From: Siphonodentalium dalli
Taxonomy: Eukaryota > Mollusca > Scaphopoda > Gadilida > Siphonodentaliidae
Direction: 5' to 3'
DNA length: 64,000 nt
NCBI GenBank assembly: GCA_032622095.1
Contig: CP136067.1
Coordinates: forward strand, 55,283,899 to 55,347,898
A model generated the notes under the pieces. It saw only the letters and a program-made list of their open reading frames with translations. It made no database searches and was not told where the DNA came from. Positions 31,390-41,530 of the stretch are shown piece by piece (the stretch's first letter is position 1; each line of letters opens with the position of its first letter). A program made the translations under genes and the position numbers.

Positions 31390-32127
31390 TCAAAAACGTT
31401 TAGTTTCCGTAATAAAATGTTGTACTATTTTGAACAATTTCACATTTTGTTTTATATCTATGTTTTGGATGCCAGAAAGTAAATCATTCATATGTGTTAA
31501 TTTGAGTCCTTCTCTGTGTAGCGAATGATACATTTCTATTCGTTCTGGTTGGTACAGGGAACACATGAAAAGGTAATGATATGCATCTTCGCATTGGTTG
31601 CCGCGTGCGCAACGTGGGCTGTCAGATATGTAGTTTTGGAATTTATCAGACTTTAGATCACTGCAATAGTTCCGTAATTTTGCGTGAAGTACGTTACATT
31701 GCCTGCGTCCCGTGTAGAAATACCTCGGGGGTCTAGTGACGGGGTCAATTATTCTAAGATAAGTTTTGAAATCTGAAATTGTGGGGGCTTCTGTTATTAC
31801 GGACGGCATGTCATTCCACGCTTTTATGGTTGAAGGGAAAAATGACTTTTTGTAATTCTCAGTGTTACTGAAATATGTGTAAAAAATTTCGGGATATCTG
31901 AATTCATACTCTGATATGTCAGCTATTCTGGGTGGTAATATGTTTGTGAGATAAATAGGGGCATTCCGATTGATAATGTTGTACATAGTTTGTAATTTGT
32001 GTAATTCACGCCTCCTCCTCAGTGGGGGCCAGCCTACTTCTTTCATTGTGTTTATATCAGAGACTGATCGTGTGAGTCCACTGACTATTCTGGCTGCATC
32101 AATGTCTAACCGTTCAAGTTTATCCAT
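31390..32127 (-). pseudogene. LINE d C-terminal domain
   Basis: An open stretch of 245 codons after the second in-frame TAG. It has QMDKLERLDIDAARIVSGL, the RRRELHKLQTMYNIIN helix, KAWNDMPS, and a Cys-rich block with CARGNQCEDAYHYLFMC. The reading frame is continuous with the upstream RT except for the TAG where a Trp codon is typical. Confidence 0.8.
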
Positions 32128-32148
32128 TTGATATTTAGATGCATTTGC

Positions 32149-32643
32149 CTATACTACATCGGCATAATCGTATAATGGTAAAATATACGTTTTATATATG
32201 TTTTCTAGGGTCTTCCTATCGAGCTGGTATTTAAATCTTCTTAGTTGTGATAAACGCGAGGCTATTCTTTTAATAGTTGCATTGATATGATTGTTCCATG
32301 ACATATTTGATTGGAGTTCAAGACCGAGGTGTTTGTGTGTCTCAACAAATGATATAGTATCATTATTAAAGGTTAAATTAGGAGTATCGCCGGATGTGCC
32401 AGTCAATGAGTACGACATGCCCATCGTTTTTGAGGGATTAAAATTGACTAGCCAATTGTTTGACCATCTTGATATGTTTTCAAGATCCTTGTTCATGGTT
32501 TGCGCCAATTCATTTAGGTCATGGTGCTCGTTAGTAATGCAAGTGTCGTCAGCGTACATTCTCGTAACAGAACAGATGTTGTCTGCTAAGTCATTGATGT
32601 AAACCAAAAATAGAAAAGGGCCTAGGATATAGCCTTGTGGCAC
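32149..32643 (-). pseudogene. LINE d reverse transcriptase palm
   Basis: The frame covers PQGYILGPFLFLVYINDL, the catalytic YADD, and the segment SRWSNNWLVNFNPSKT. Upstream residues to about 33110 carry earlier RT motifs but are separated by a frameshift and a TAG. Confidence 0.85.
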
Positions 32644-33122
32644 GCCCGCTGGGATGATCTCATAGCTAGAAAAGCTGTTGTTAACTAATACGCGCTGCTG
32701 TCGGTTATTTAAATAGTCTCCTAGCTATTTCAAAGATTTACCACGAACTCCATAACTTGAAAGTTTGTGTATTATTCCCCTGTGCCAAACTCTCTCGAAT
32801 GCCTTTGATATATCACAAAAAAATAGAACATGTTTACAGTCCATTGTCGAGAGATTGACACAGGTGATTGTATAGATCTATGAGTTGATGGGAAGTGCTT
32901 TGCCCTGGCATGAAACCCGATTGACGTAAGAATAGTAGTTCGTTTTTTTTTAAGAAATCCCTGATCTGTTTAAATACAACTTTCTCAAATATTTTTCCCA
33001 AGCAGGGTAGAAGGGAAATAGGACGATAGTTCTTGCTATCAGCGGGGTCGTCTTTTTTAAAGATGGGGACAACATTAGCCTTTTTAAGAGATTTTCTGAA
33101 GATTAAAACTAATGGACGAGCA

Positions 33123-33136
33123 ATGGAAGCTTACAT
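33123..33136 (-). repeat. 14-bp target-site duplication (5' side of LINE d)
   Basis: Exact partner of 31026..31039. Confidence 0.9.
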
Positions 33137-34088
33137 GGACATACTGCCTTTGCAGTAGGTACTTGTGAAAATCAAAAAGGGTTGTAAAACCGTCATCACT
33201 GAGAATTACATGGACAAATAAAACTAGTAAACCTTTTCTTTTTTATTATTATTGACAGCTCCCAATGATAAGACTTTACATTTGACGTCTTTGTTATGCA
33301 AACATAAATGTTAAAGTGTCTTATTTTTATCATGCAACCAAACATCGTCACTGTATATACCACTTCATGATTTGATCAGAATTAGCCCAACTGTTTGTTG
33401 ATAACATGACTGGCACGGTAGAGTAATGTATTCATAACAACAGGGGTGGCTAAGATGGGGGTCAAGGGGGCTACAGCATTATGTTGGAGAGCCCAGCAAT
33501 GGTCACGGTAGCCTCCTGGATCCTATAGCCTCCCCTGTCGGGCGTCGTAGCTAGCCTCATGTGTCGGGGAAATCCTAGCGCAACACCAGCATTAGCATGC
33601 GACAACCCATTGGAGAGTTATTAATAATAAATATAAGAACAAAGTGCACATATTTTCCATATGACGGTTTTACAAACTTTGATGTGTTTTACATTTTACC
33701 CACAGCAAAGGCGTTATGTTACTTTAATCGTAGACTTGCGACGTTGTTCTGATTGGTGTCCAAACAAGTGACAACATCAGCCTCAATATAACCATATTTA
33801 GATTCGATATTGTTCTGGTAAAAGAGAGTTCAGTTGGAAACACCCCAATATAGAACATGTAGCTACGTCCCTGGTTGAATATAAATCATATTGTTCAAGG
33901 TTCTAACCACAGTTAATTGTGTAACATAACCGCGCGTCCATGGTTACACACATGATTCATATGTACATGTATGCCATTGATGTGAACAATCTTCAATTGC
34001 TGTTTAACTAGGTCCCAAACACCGTGTTCCCAGTAATGTTGTATTCCTAGTTGTATTTTTCAACTTCAATGCGTCTTTTTGGGTTAAA

Positions 34089-34208
34089 CAATGATCGTAG
34101 AAATGTAGTTAGATATTTATCGACCTATTTCGATACCGGGAATAATTAAAGAGCGAATAATATTATGTGTATTTTGGAGCGCATGCAAACCGGAATGTGG
34201 CTTTAACG
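34089..34208 (-). repeat. Dispersed repeat, inverted partner of 318..434
   Basis: See 318..434. It lies in intron 1 of the TMEM26-like gene. Confidence 0.75.
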
Positions 34209-35574
34209 TTCAAATTCCTATATCTGTGCAGCAGTGCATGTGCAGTATAATGTTTATGTCCGCACCAATTTTGAGTGATACTCTGGCAGGTCGACGAGTT
34301 ATACGATCCACATGTCCCCTGGTGCGACAACCCCACCATGAGTATATGTGTACGATGTATACATGTGATACGATCTGTGTTTCAGCGATCGTTCATCACA
34401 ACATATATCCGTCTTTAAAATGTTTTAAATTACATACAGGGCTCTCGTCCAGTGCATTCGAACGCGAGAAAGAGTTGATAACATATCGCAATAGAAAGAT
34501 AACTAACAGTGGGATAGACAGACTTGTTTTCATTGATAAGACATTAAAATTTATGTTTCAAAGACAAACCACAGTACCCCGCAATCAATGACGTATACAT
34601 ATGTCTGGCATGCAGTACATGTGTGATAACACGGAATACACAGCCGACTATTGAACGTTTCACGATCATAACCTTGGGTTATCGTGTTTTAATCGACAAC
34701 CCCCCCCCCTGGAAACTCAGTCGGTTAAGTGCACTGAACCCCATGATGTCATAGCACTGGCGAAAATTTCTTCAAGAAAAGGTGTGGTACGTGTATTTTG
34801 ATTAATGTTTCTGAACAACTTTACCCGCCGATCTGGTTTTGGTGAGAATTTCAATTGATGTGTGTTTGTCCCCCAACCCGTTTGTCCCCCAACCCGATGT
34901 GTTTTTGTCCCATCACTCCCTCTTATGTAGCAATTCGTGATCTGTATTGGTATGCCCCCCCCCCCAAGTTGCTTATATATATATGTGTTTTAGCACAGAC
35001 GCTGAAAACATAAAAGCTCAATTTTAAACACATGCAGTGGTATGGGAATTTTGATTTTGATTATATATAATACAAATTAAAAATAGTTCCTGGACCCATG
35101 TGATTGTACCAATTGTCCATATAATCAGACGCTATTGTTCCTGGATTAATTGATCGAATGAATGAAATTTCGATGTCGTTTCATCTGTATGCCATTTCAC
35201 GTCAAAATTGTTCTTAATGCGAATCATGATTTTTCGAGAACTATTTCGATATATTGTTGAAAACGTAGTTTATTAATTTAAATCTACCATGCATGTACTT
35301 TAGATATAATTCCTCTCCTTCGCCAATGTCAATCCAAAATTATTTCCGTGTCGAAATAGACATTTAAACGAGTTTTATTGGGATATGAAAATTAGTTTCC
35401 GTCTTCGTATATGTCTTTGTTTTGTCGGAATTGTAAAGTATTCGGTATAGATGCCCATTTGTGTTAAAATCTATATAATAATTTAAAAACACACTGATTC
35501 ATGTAAATTCCAAAGCGCCAAATATATATCATGTCTTATGATACTTTCTAAACTAACATTTAAAGACATATTAT

Positions 35575-35935
35575 GGACTTGTTCGGGTGCGTGAAACTGA
35601 GTTAGTATACTCAGGCGTTATGCCAACCTGGGAAATGTAACATTCTACTTACATCGCATAAAAATTCAAAGAAATCGACCATACCACTCCATAGAAAACA
35701 TCGTCCGAACTACGCTCAATTGTAAATATTTACATCTCGATTCGGGACGCAACTATCGGCGATAAACACACACAAATGATTTCGCCACCGAGAGTCATTG
35801 CATTTAATTAATATATCAGAATGACGGTGGGTGTGTGGTCAATTTGGATTAATATTCGTAAAAATAACTACTTTGTGACCAAGATTATTCTCAATTTCTA
35901 TTTGATCACCCTACCGGAGTGTTTCACATCACTTT
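35575..35935 (-). repeat. Dispersed repeat, inverted partner of 2745..3075
   Basis: Reverse-complement match over more than 300 bp. This copy lacks the adjoining perfect foldback found beside the other one, so the foldback is not an integral part of the family. Confidence 0.75.
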
Positions 35936-35944
35936 AAAATGCAG

Positions 35945-36056
35945 TTAATAAATAAGCATATAGCTTGTTGCCTAATCCCATTTTTCTTCTAAATTTGTAT
36001 CTATTGTAATTATTTATCTGAATGTCCATAGAGGGGAAAATAAATACTGTTTAAAC
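35945..36056 (+). mobile_element. LINE 3' end fragment
   Basis: A stretch from GCATATAGCTTGTTGCC to AATAAATACTGTTTAAAC resembles, on the opposite strand, 37755..37920. Both look like the last 100-170 bp of a non-LTR element with the shared closing motif AATAAATA-TGTTTA. No coding part remains. Confidence 0.6.
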
Positions 36057-36254
36057 TAAAATGCAGTTAGTGCATTGATCCAAAAAATTAAATAAAAGGA
36101 AAAGGTGAAATGTATTAAGTTAAAACTGAACTGAACGGAGGATTTGCAGAGTTGAATTTAAAAAAATACCATACATGGCCAAAAAAACCGAATACAAGCT
36201 GACTCTCTGTGGTGAATAACTATATGCTGGTACAGATTGACATCCATGTTGGTG

Positions 36255-36545
36255 TAAAAATATTTAATTCAACAAATCAAACATACGACATAAACATAAT
36301 ATACATATAGAAATATATAGATTTATGAAGAGGATTGGACAACAAGCAAAATGCTTTTTTAAAAGTCCTCTCCTCGTGGAATAAATGTTACCTCAAGTGA
36401 CAAAAATATCACTTGGGGTAAAGCAGACGGGATATATAGATTTGATTGATTGGAATATTATTTAGGATTGAGATACGGTATTACATTGTAATACGGAAGT
36501 TACGGGTGAGACAGGGAATGAAAGAGAATGAGAGAGAGAGAGGGG
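36255..36545 (-). mobile_element. LINE 3' tail (family of 38548..39300)
   Basis: On the minus strand this runs from a CT-rich microsatellite through GCTTGTTGTCCAATCCTC to a 3' end near TAAATATTTTTACACC. It is nearly identical to 38574..38835. The shared ends suggest two insertions of one family, both cut within the microsatellite-rich 3' UTR. Confidence 0.65.
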
Positions 36546-36592
36546 AGAGTGTGGAAGAGAAAGAGAAAGAGAAAGAGAGAGAGAGAGAGAGG
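36525..36592 (+). repeat. GA microsatellite
   Basis: Interrupted (GA)n and (GAAA)n runs; apparent Ser-Leu or Arg-Glu proteins on either strand are artefacts. Confidence 0.95.
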
Positions 36593-37050
36593 TTTGACAC
36601 AACATACATTCGATACAAAATAACACAAAAAACATCCGTTCAGTGGGGAAATCACTTGCATCCATGTTAAAGTCACCCCTAATGATAAGAACATTATGTT
36701 TACATCGTTAGGGTATATACAAGAGCTCCAATTTGAAAATTGTACATCAGAGTTTAGCTTGTAACCAGCATTTTCAAATACTTCGTAAAAGGGGATCCTT
36801 TATTATGATGTGGAAAATACTTTTTCGCAGCCTCTGTGATATTAATGAAATAGGTTATACCATGAGCAATAACAAAGATGCCTTTAGCATGATGGACGGC
36901 TTTGAACATTTCGGATATTTATTGGCACTCAATTGAAGTCAAAGGACGCGCGGAATTTCAGGAATATAAGTGTTATATTATCTTCCGAAAGGAATGAATC
37001 AGAACCAGTTTCCCAGAAAGTTTCGAACTGTATGTTGGTTTGGTACTTAC

Positions 37051-37262
37051 ACGCTTCGCTCCACCCCCTTCCACACACAGAGGGTTATAAATCCCTCCAG
37101 AACAATGAGTAGAGGCGAAAATAACAGATACCAGTATTCATCATCCCCGAAAGCAACGGTAACTCTCCAAACAGCCAACAAACAGTGAAACAACAATATA
37201 GCCCGTGCAAGAATGGATTTCCAGTAATGTATTATCCTCCCAAAAGTCTGTTTCACCCTCAT
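37051..37262 (-). CDS. TMEM26-like protein, exon 1 with start codon
   Basis: The exon begins with ATG at 37262..37260, with A at -3, and encodes residues 1-70 plus two bases of codon 71. Hydrophobic segments at residues 18-38 (ARAILLFHCLLAVWRVTVAF) and 43-64 (YWYLLFSPLLIVLEGFITL) match the first two membrane helices of the TMEM26 family, including the conserved VWRVT and the W/Y-rich turn. The donor is consensus: GT then GTAAGT, with the intron starting at 37050. The codon phase fits exon 2 exactly. No promoter could be assigned, and a non-coding upstream exon cannot be excluded. Confidence 0.88.
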
Positions 37263-37754
37263 TGTCGGTGCACCAGTCTATCACACTGAACAACAAAAAC
37301 TAGTAATATTATCACACTGTACAAAACGGGTGGCGGAAAGCTCGTCCTCTGCAGGGAGATAGTATGTGTGCGGTGCTTAGGTTTGTTGTGATATTCAAAT
37401 GCTCTAACCTTTAATATTACGAAATATGTTACCTCACAAGCGCAATTAACAGCTTGAAACAACATAAGCACCGATGTCGGTGAATGCCCCTGGTGCTAAT
37501 TAACACCCCCTCAAACTCTCCTCCCAAAGCTTCGATCATGGCATGTGTGATGTTAAAGCCGGCGGCTTTTATGTGATACAAATGGCATCTGATTTAAGAT
37601 TAAGAGGTGCTAATGGAATCCCACCTATTCATATAGTAATTGGGTGCTCCTAATCTGATGGATAAAAATTCGACAAATTATCCAACCTGTATTATATCTG
37701 ATGAAGCTGACATGAATCGAACCCGCAGGTTTGCTCTTATTCATTGTAAAGTAT

Positions 37755-37920
37755 TAGTTTAAACAGTATTTATTTCCCCTCTATGTACAATCAAATATAT
37801 AATTACAATAGGTACAGATTTAGAAGAAAAAGCAACAAGCCATAGACTCATTTGAAGCCCTCTCCATTGGGAATGGCGCGGCCCTATTTGGCTGCAAGTC
37901 AGTAGGGGTAAATGATAGAA
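37755..37920 (-). mobile_element. LINE 3' end fragment
   Basis: The minus strand reads GAGAGGGCTTC, GGCTTGTTGC, then GGAAATAAATACTGTTTAAAC, resembling 35945..36056 in reverse. No RT remains. Confidence 0.6.
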
Positions 37921-38382
37921 GCACTCAGAAAAAGATCCATTGAAATATATTAAATAAAAACTTGAGGCGAGACAGAGTGGCGAGAAGATAGCTTGATACA
38001 GAGTGTGAGGTGTAATTATATATGTGAGTATGCATAATAATTTCAAAGAAACCAAAAAGATAAATATAATAACTAATTTTAAGGAAATAAAAAACATTTT
38101 TACATATCTTTTAAAGAAAAAATAACAATATGAACATCTGCAGTGGCCAGTTGACCCGACGACCTACGTTGGGAAGAGCAAGAGTTTGAAACAGATATAA
38201 CACCAGACCCATACCAATTGATTTTTTTTAACCATTTCTATATTAAATACTCATTGACTAGTAGTTTCCTTAGGAAATGTTGAGATAATAAGTTCAACAA
38301 ACGGCCATAATAGATTCAATAATATGTATAGAATAATGCCTCAGTCATAATCGAGATTTTAAATTATGGTTTTAAATTGATG

Positions 38383-38536
38383 TAAACATATTTTATTCCA
38401 ATAAAAAAATAACATGTTTAAACATTTGACAAATATTTTACAGTAAGACAGAATAATATATATAATCGGATGATTGGAAAGGGGATTAAACAACAAGCCC
38501 AAGGGCTTTTATTAAGTTTGCTCCCCTTTTGTTTCG
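38383..38536 (-). mobile_element. LINE e, final 3' part
   Basis: The minus strand from GCGAAACAAAAGGGGAGC through GCCCTTGGGCTTGTTGTTTA to GGAATAAAATATGTTTACA matches the 3' UTR end of LINE f at 50670..50832. It was separated from its upstream portion (39301..40336) by the nested insertion at 38548..39300. Confidence 0.8.
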
Positions 38537-38547
38537 CGCCCACTCTT
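38537..38547 (-). repeat. 11-bp target-site duplication (nested LINE, 3' side)
   Basis: AAGAGTGGGCG on the minus strand, repeated at 39301..39311. The intact LINE f copy has the equivalent sequence once (AAGAGCGGGCG near 50660), confirming that the sequence in between is an insertion. Confidence 0.85.
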
Positions 38548-39300
38548 GGTGTAAACAATATTTATTTAAAAAAATCAAACATATGACATAAACATAATAT
38601 ACATGTAGAAATATATAGATTTATGAAGAGGATTGGACAACAAGCAAAATGCTTTTTTAAAGTCCTCTCCTCGTGGAATAAATGTTACCTCAAGTGACAG
38701 AAATATCACTTGGGGTAAAGCAGACGGGATATATAGTTTTGATTGATTGGAATATTATTTAGGATTGAGATACGGTATTACATTGTAATACGGAAGTTAA
38801 GGGTCAGAAAGGGAATGAAAGATAATGAGAGAGAGGGAGAGAGAGAGAGTGGAGAGTGTGAAAGAGGGGAGAGATTGGAAAGATAACAGAAGATACGAGA
38901 AGGAAAAGACAAAAGAAATATAACTCTATTAGTGATCCCGGGATAGGGGGAATCATTACTTACGAGCTGTTGCTCGCATGTAGTTGATGGGTCAATATAA
39001 ATATATTAATATATTAGTTCTCTACGTTATGCATGGGGCCCAAGCATCGCAAATAGCGACCACAAAGGGAATAAACACCGATGGGAGTTTCTATTTAAAC
39101 ATGTCTATACGGGTTAATTGTGTAAAACAAAACAAAAATATGATTTGACATATATAGAATGAGGCGTTTTAAAGAGATGGTTGTTCGATGGTCGACTGCC
39201 TAAATATACGCACTAAGCAATCTACAAATATAAAATACGCAACAGTATTGTATAGATGGAAAACAACACGAACAGACGAGCGGACAGACGGAAGAGGAGA
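38548..39300 (-). mobile_element. LINE 3' fragment nested in LINE e
   Basis: A 753-bp minus-strand insertion ending GTTTACACC, flanked by 11-bp duplications inside the 3' UTR of LINE e. It contains the same tail as 36255..36545, a GA microsatellite near 38826..38852, and no RT, so it is a severe 5' truncation. Confidence 0.8.
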
Positions 39301-39443
39301 CGCCCACTCTTCGTTAAGTGTAGAGGGGGGGGGGGGGGGTCGGACGGGAAGGAATGAAACTATCATAATTATAGTATAATGTTGTTGTCGTGAGAAGCAG
39401 GGAGAGAGATAGATTGTGAAGGAGAAAGACATAGAGAGGACGG

Positions 39444-39487
<44 letters not shown>

Positions 39488-40336
39488 GAGAGATAGATAT
39501 ATAAAGGGGATGAGATGTTGGGAGAGGGGGTAGTTGTGAGGAGTGTTCAATAATTGAGTTGAGTTGTTACGTAATAGTAATAATAATGATGCTCGTCAAT
39601 ACTATTCTTCGTGTGTCAGGCGCCATGGGAGGGGATCAAGCGCAGTTATTAATATGTTGCATTGGTCAATAAGTAATTAGACATGTATAGCGAGGAATAT
39701 CATGCTGCCGCAAAACTCGACCAGAATCCAAAGCAATTCACTGTCCGTACAGGTGATAGAATAATGGAAATCTTTTTGTTCTCATGATATATGTCTGAAC
39801 TGCATTAAATATTTGTTTGTTTTCGAGAAGGCTAAGCTCCCTTGATCCCCACAATAGAGTGTTTTCAGATAGGGCAACATTGGGTAGGGAGTCATATAGT
39901 TCTCTTCTGTGCTCTTGATAGAAAGTACATTCAAAGAGCTAGTGGTAAGTTGTCTCAAATTTCCCACATAAACAGAAGGGGATTTTTTTACATGATTATC
40001 TGTCAGGTCACAACTCAGGTGGCTACAATTCAGTCTTAACCGGGTATGAAGGATATGAGACTTACGGCATTTACTATGATAAAAATGGGCTGGTGGACGC
40101 ATATTGTCACGGCTGAGTTCCTTTTTGAATTCTTCGATTGTACTGCCGCCCTTTGTAGATTCCGGCAGTTTGTTCCATTCAGTAGTTGCCGCTGGTAAGA
40201 ACGAATCCATGTAATAGTCATAGTTAATATTCGAGGGTAGTCTTATATGTTCAAATCTGAAGTTATACCTGGAATTATTTGCCTGGATTGGTCGTACATA
40301 GTTTCTTAAGATTGATGGGGCAGTTCCGCGTATCAT
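39301..40336 (-). pseudogene. LINE e, C-terminal coding part and 3' UTR
   Basis: On the minus strand a frame begins abruptly at 40336 with MIRGTAPSILRNYV and matches LINE f (49935 onward) closely through HTRLRLNCSHLS. It then shifts frame relative to LINE f, so the stop near 39784 is premature or in the wrong frame. The 3' UTR continues to 39301 and is expanded by a CT/GA microsatellite (39449..39500) and a poly-C tract at 39327. The fragment is abruptly joined at 40337 to unrelated sequence. Confidence 0.85.
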
Positions 40337-40343
40337 TTTCGAT

Positions 40344-40619
40344 GTGGAGATGGAAAGTCTACCACATCGGACACCGGAATACCATCACATCCCGGTATCC
40401 CCCATCTCCACCTCCAGCAACAACAACAGCACCAGCTCCATTAGCATGATACCAGCAGAGAGAGACGCCATCTGTGCCAGACTGGACAAAATGCAGACAC
40501 AGGCGGATGCAGCTTTGGCATTATGCAAAAAGACCCGCGAGGAAAACCCACCATTGCCATCTCCACCTACGTCATCGGAAAAAAAGAATCCGACAAAAAG
40601 AATAAAAAAGAAACGCTAA
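40344..40619 (+). CDS. Unrecognised Ser/Pro-rich frame, 5' part missing
   Basis: This open frame of about 91 codons has no family I recognise. It starts in EMESLP, continues with a Ser/Asn-rich low-complexity part, a possible short coiled coil (ERDAICARLDKMQTQADAAL), Pro-rich PPLPSPPTSS, and a basic end KRIKKKR. Its first codons resemble LEMETLPP in the frame at 40991..41212, so the two are diverged tandem copies. LINE e abuts its 5' side at 40336 and probably removed the beginning. An AATAAA follows at 40645. It could be part of an unknown mobile element or a host gene fragment. Confidence 0.4.
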   Translation: MEMESLPHRTPEYHHIPVSPISTSSNNNSTSSISMIPAERDAICARLDKMQTQADAALALCKKTREENPPLPSPPTSSEKKNPTKRIKKKR

Positions 40620-40639
40620 TTTAACATTTTTTTTCCTAT

Positions 40640-40720
40640 TACTTAATAAAGCTTAAAATGAGGGGTTAAGGAAAGGGCCATTCGGCCCTTTCGAATATCC
40701 CGGGGTTAGCCCCCCAAATC
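40640..40720 (+). repeat. 3' module of unknown repeat, copy 1
   Basis: AATAAAGCTTAAAATGAG, then GGTTAAGGAAAGGGCC, a hairpin AAGGGCCATTCGGCCCTT, then CCCGGGGTTAGCCC. The same order recurs at 41455..41530. Each module follows one of the two related coding-like segments, so the repeat unit is about 810 bp including the frame. Confidence 0.65.
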
Positions 40721-40731
40721 ACTTCATCATC

Positions 40732-41001
40732 ATGGACACCTGTCTGGCCTTGAATCTTCACCGGTTAGGCAGCCACGTTGAGCTATTTATGACATACCGG
40801 GTTATGTCATCACGGTCTTTTTCAGGATCCTCTGATGGCCGTAACCCGGTTGCTGGAACCCACCAGCAACCAACGGTTACTACCGCCAACAAGCGAAAGA
40901 AGAAAAAGACACCACCAAGACGCCACAGGGACGCCGATAGGAGGGTCAAATGGAGACAGGGGATAGCTGAAAGACGCCCAGCACCACCACTTGGCCCCTG
41001 A
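40732..41001 (+). CDS. Unrecognised basic frame, N-terminal half
   Basis: An ATG in good context opens 89 codons: a neutral N-terminal part (CLALNLHRLGSHVELF), then Lys/Arg-rich NKRKKKKTPPRRHRDADRR and WRQGIAERR. The frame ends at a TGA where a neighbouring frame (40991..41212) carries on with a Pro/Glu-rich tail. A single-base frameshift near 40985 may therefore split one protein. The basic patch could be a nuclear localisation or nucleic-acid-binding segment; nothing firmer can be said. Confidence 0.4.
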   Translation: MDTCLALNLHRLGSHVELFMTYRVMSSRSFSGSSDGRNPVAGTHQQPTVTTANKRKKKKTPPRRHRDADRRVKWRQGIAERRPAPPLGP

Positions 41002-41212
41002 GCAGGACCATCAGCCTGCCGTCGTCGCCAGCGAATCAAGGGAGACCGATGTTACTCCGGCCTCCCCTGTCGTCGACTTGGAGATGGAGACTCTACCACC
41101 ACTGCCACCATCTCCAGTTCCGGATGCGGATTTCAACATGCGGACACCGCGACCTCCGGTGTCTCACAGAAAGAGTCCTGTGCAGGCAGCAACAACAACA
41201 GCACCAAAATAA
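40991..41212 (+). CDS. Unrecognised Pro-rich frame, C-terminal half
   Basis: The frame overlaps the end of 40732..41001 in another frame and likely continues the same protein. Its start codon is TTG, so it is not an independent start. LEMETLPPLPPSPVPD is the counterpart of EMESLPHRTPEYHHIPVSP in the upstream copy. It stops at TAA (41210..41212). Downstream 41215..41420 keeps weak resemblance to the other copy's C-terminal part, in broken frames. Confidence 0.35.
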   Translation: MAPEQDHQPAVVASESRETDVTPASPVVDLEMETLPPLPPSPVPDADFNMRTPRPPVSHRKSPVQAATTTAPK

Positions 41213-41454
41213 ACCGACTGCTTCCTCAAATCTCTGGAACGCGGTTTGGAATTGATGTATGATCTCCTGAGTACCAACAAAGGACAGTAGAGATCACACT
41301 GGCCCGAACAACTCGTGCAGAAAAGGCAGCCAACGCAGCAAACATCAATTCATCCACACACCACCAATAGAAGAACCACCAGCAAAAAGAACAAAAAAGG
41401 AAACTTGAAAATTATGTAAAATGTATTTTGTCTTTGTTTTATTTTTATGTTATT

Positions 41455-41530
41455 TGAATTAAAGGCAGCAAAATGAGCGGTCAAGGAAAGGGCCTAACGG
41501 GCATATCGACAATCCCGGGGTTAGCCCGAG
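41455..41530 (+). repeat. 3' module of unknown repeat, copy 2
   Basis: Contains GCAAAATGAGCGGTCAAGG, AAAGGGCC and CCCGGGGTTAGCCC, matching 40640..40720 with the hairpin degraded. Confidence 0.65.

Larger units (their letters stand above)
31040..33122 (-). mobile_element. 5'-truncated CR1-like LINE (LINE d) with 14-bp TSD
   Basis: This 2,083-bp insertion is bounded by identical 14-bp repeats and lies in intron 1 of the TMEM26-like gene in the same orientation. It starts inside RT (KKANVVPIFKKDDP, NYRPISLLPC) and continues through AGVPQGYILGPFLFLVYIND and MYADDTCI to the C-terminal domain. It ends in a 3' UTR with AATAAAATATGTTTAAAG. Two TAG codons (32725..32727 and 32149..32151) and a frameshift near 32840 make it non-coding now. 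The same 3'-end motif closes the LINE tail at 51396. Confidence 0.9.
30872..37050 (-). other. Intron 1 of the TMEM26-like gene
   Basis: This 6,179-bp intron lies between donor GTAAGT (37050 downward) and acceptor CAG (30874..30872). It contains a same-strand LINE (31040..33122), dispersed repeats near 34089..34208 and 35575..35935, two LINE 3' tails, a GA microsatellite and several C-tracts. I found no nested host gene; 33137..34088 and 34209..35574 hold nothing I can assign. Confidence 0.8.

Noticed and set aside
34226-34591. 121-codon plus-strand frame in intron 1 of the TMEM26-like gene
   Set aside because: No recognised motif, no splice or poly(A) context; likely chance.
318-35935. One large inverted duplication joining 318..434 with 34089..34208 and 2745..3075 with 35575..35935
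   Set aside because: The two pairs do not share a common centre of symmetry, so they are independent dispersed repeats.
36462-36694. Ser-Leu-rich frames
   Set aside because: GA microsatellite read on the opposite strand.
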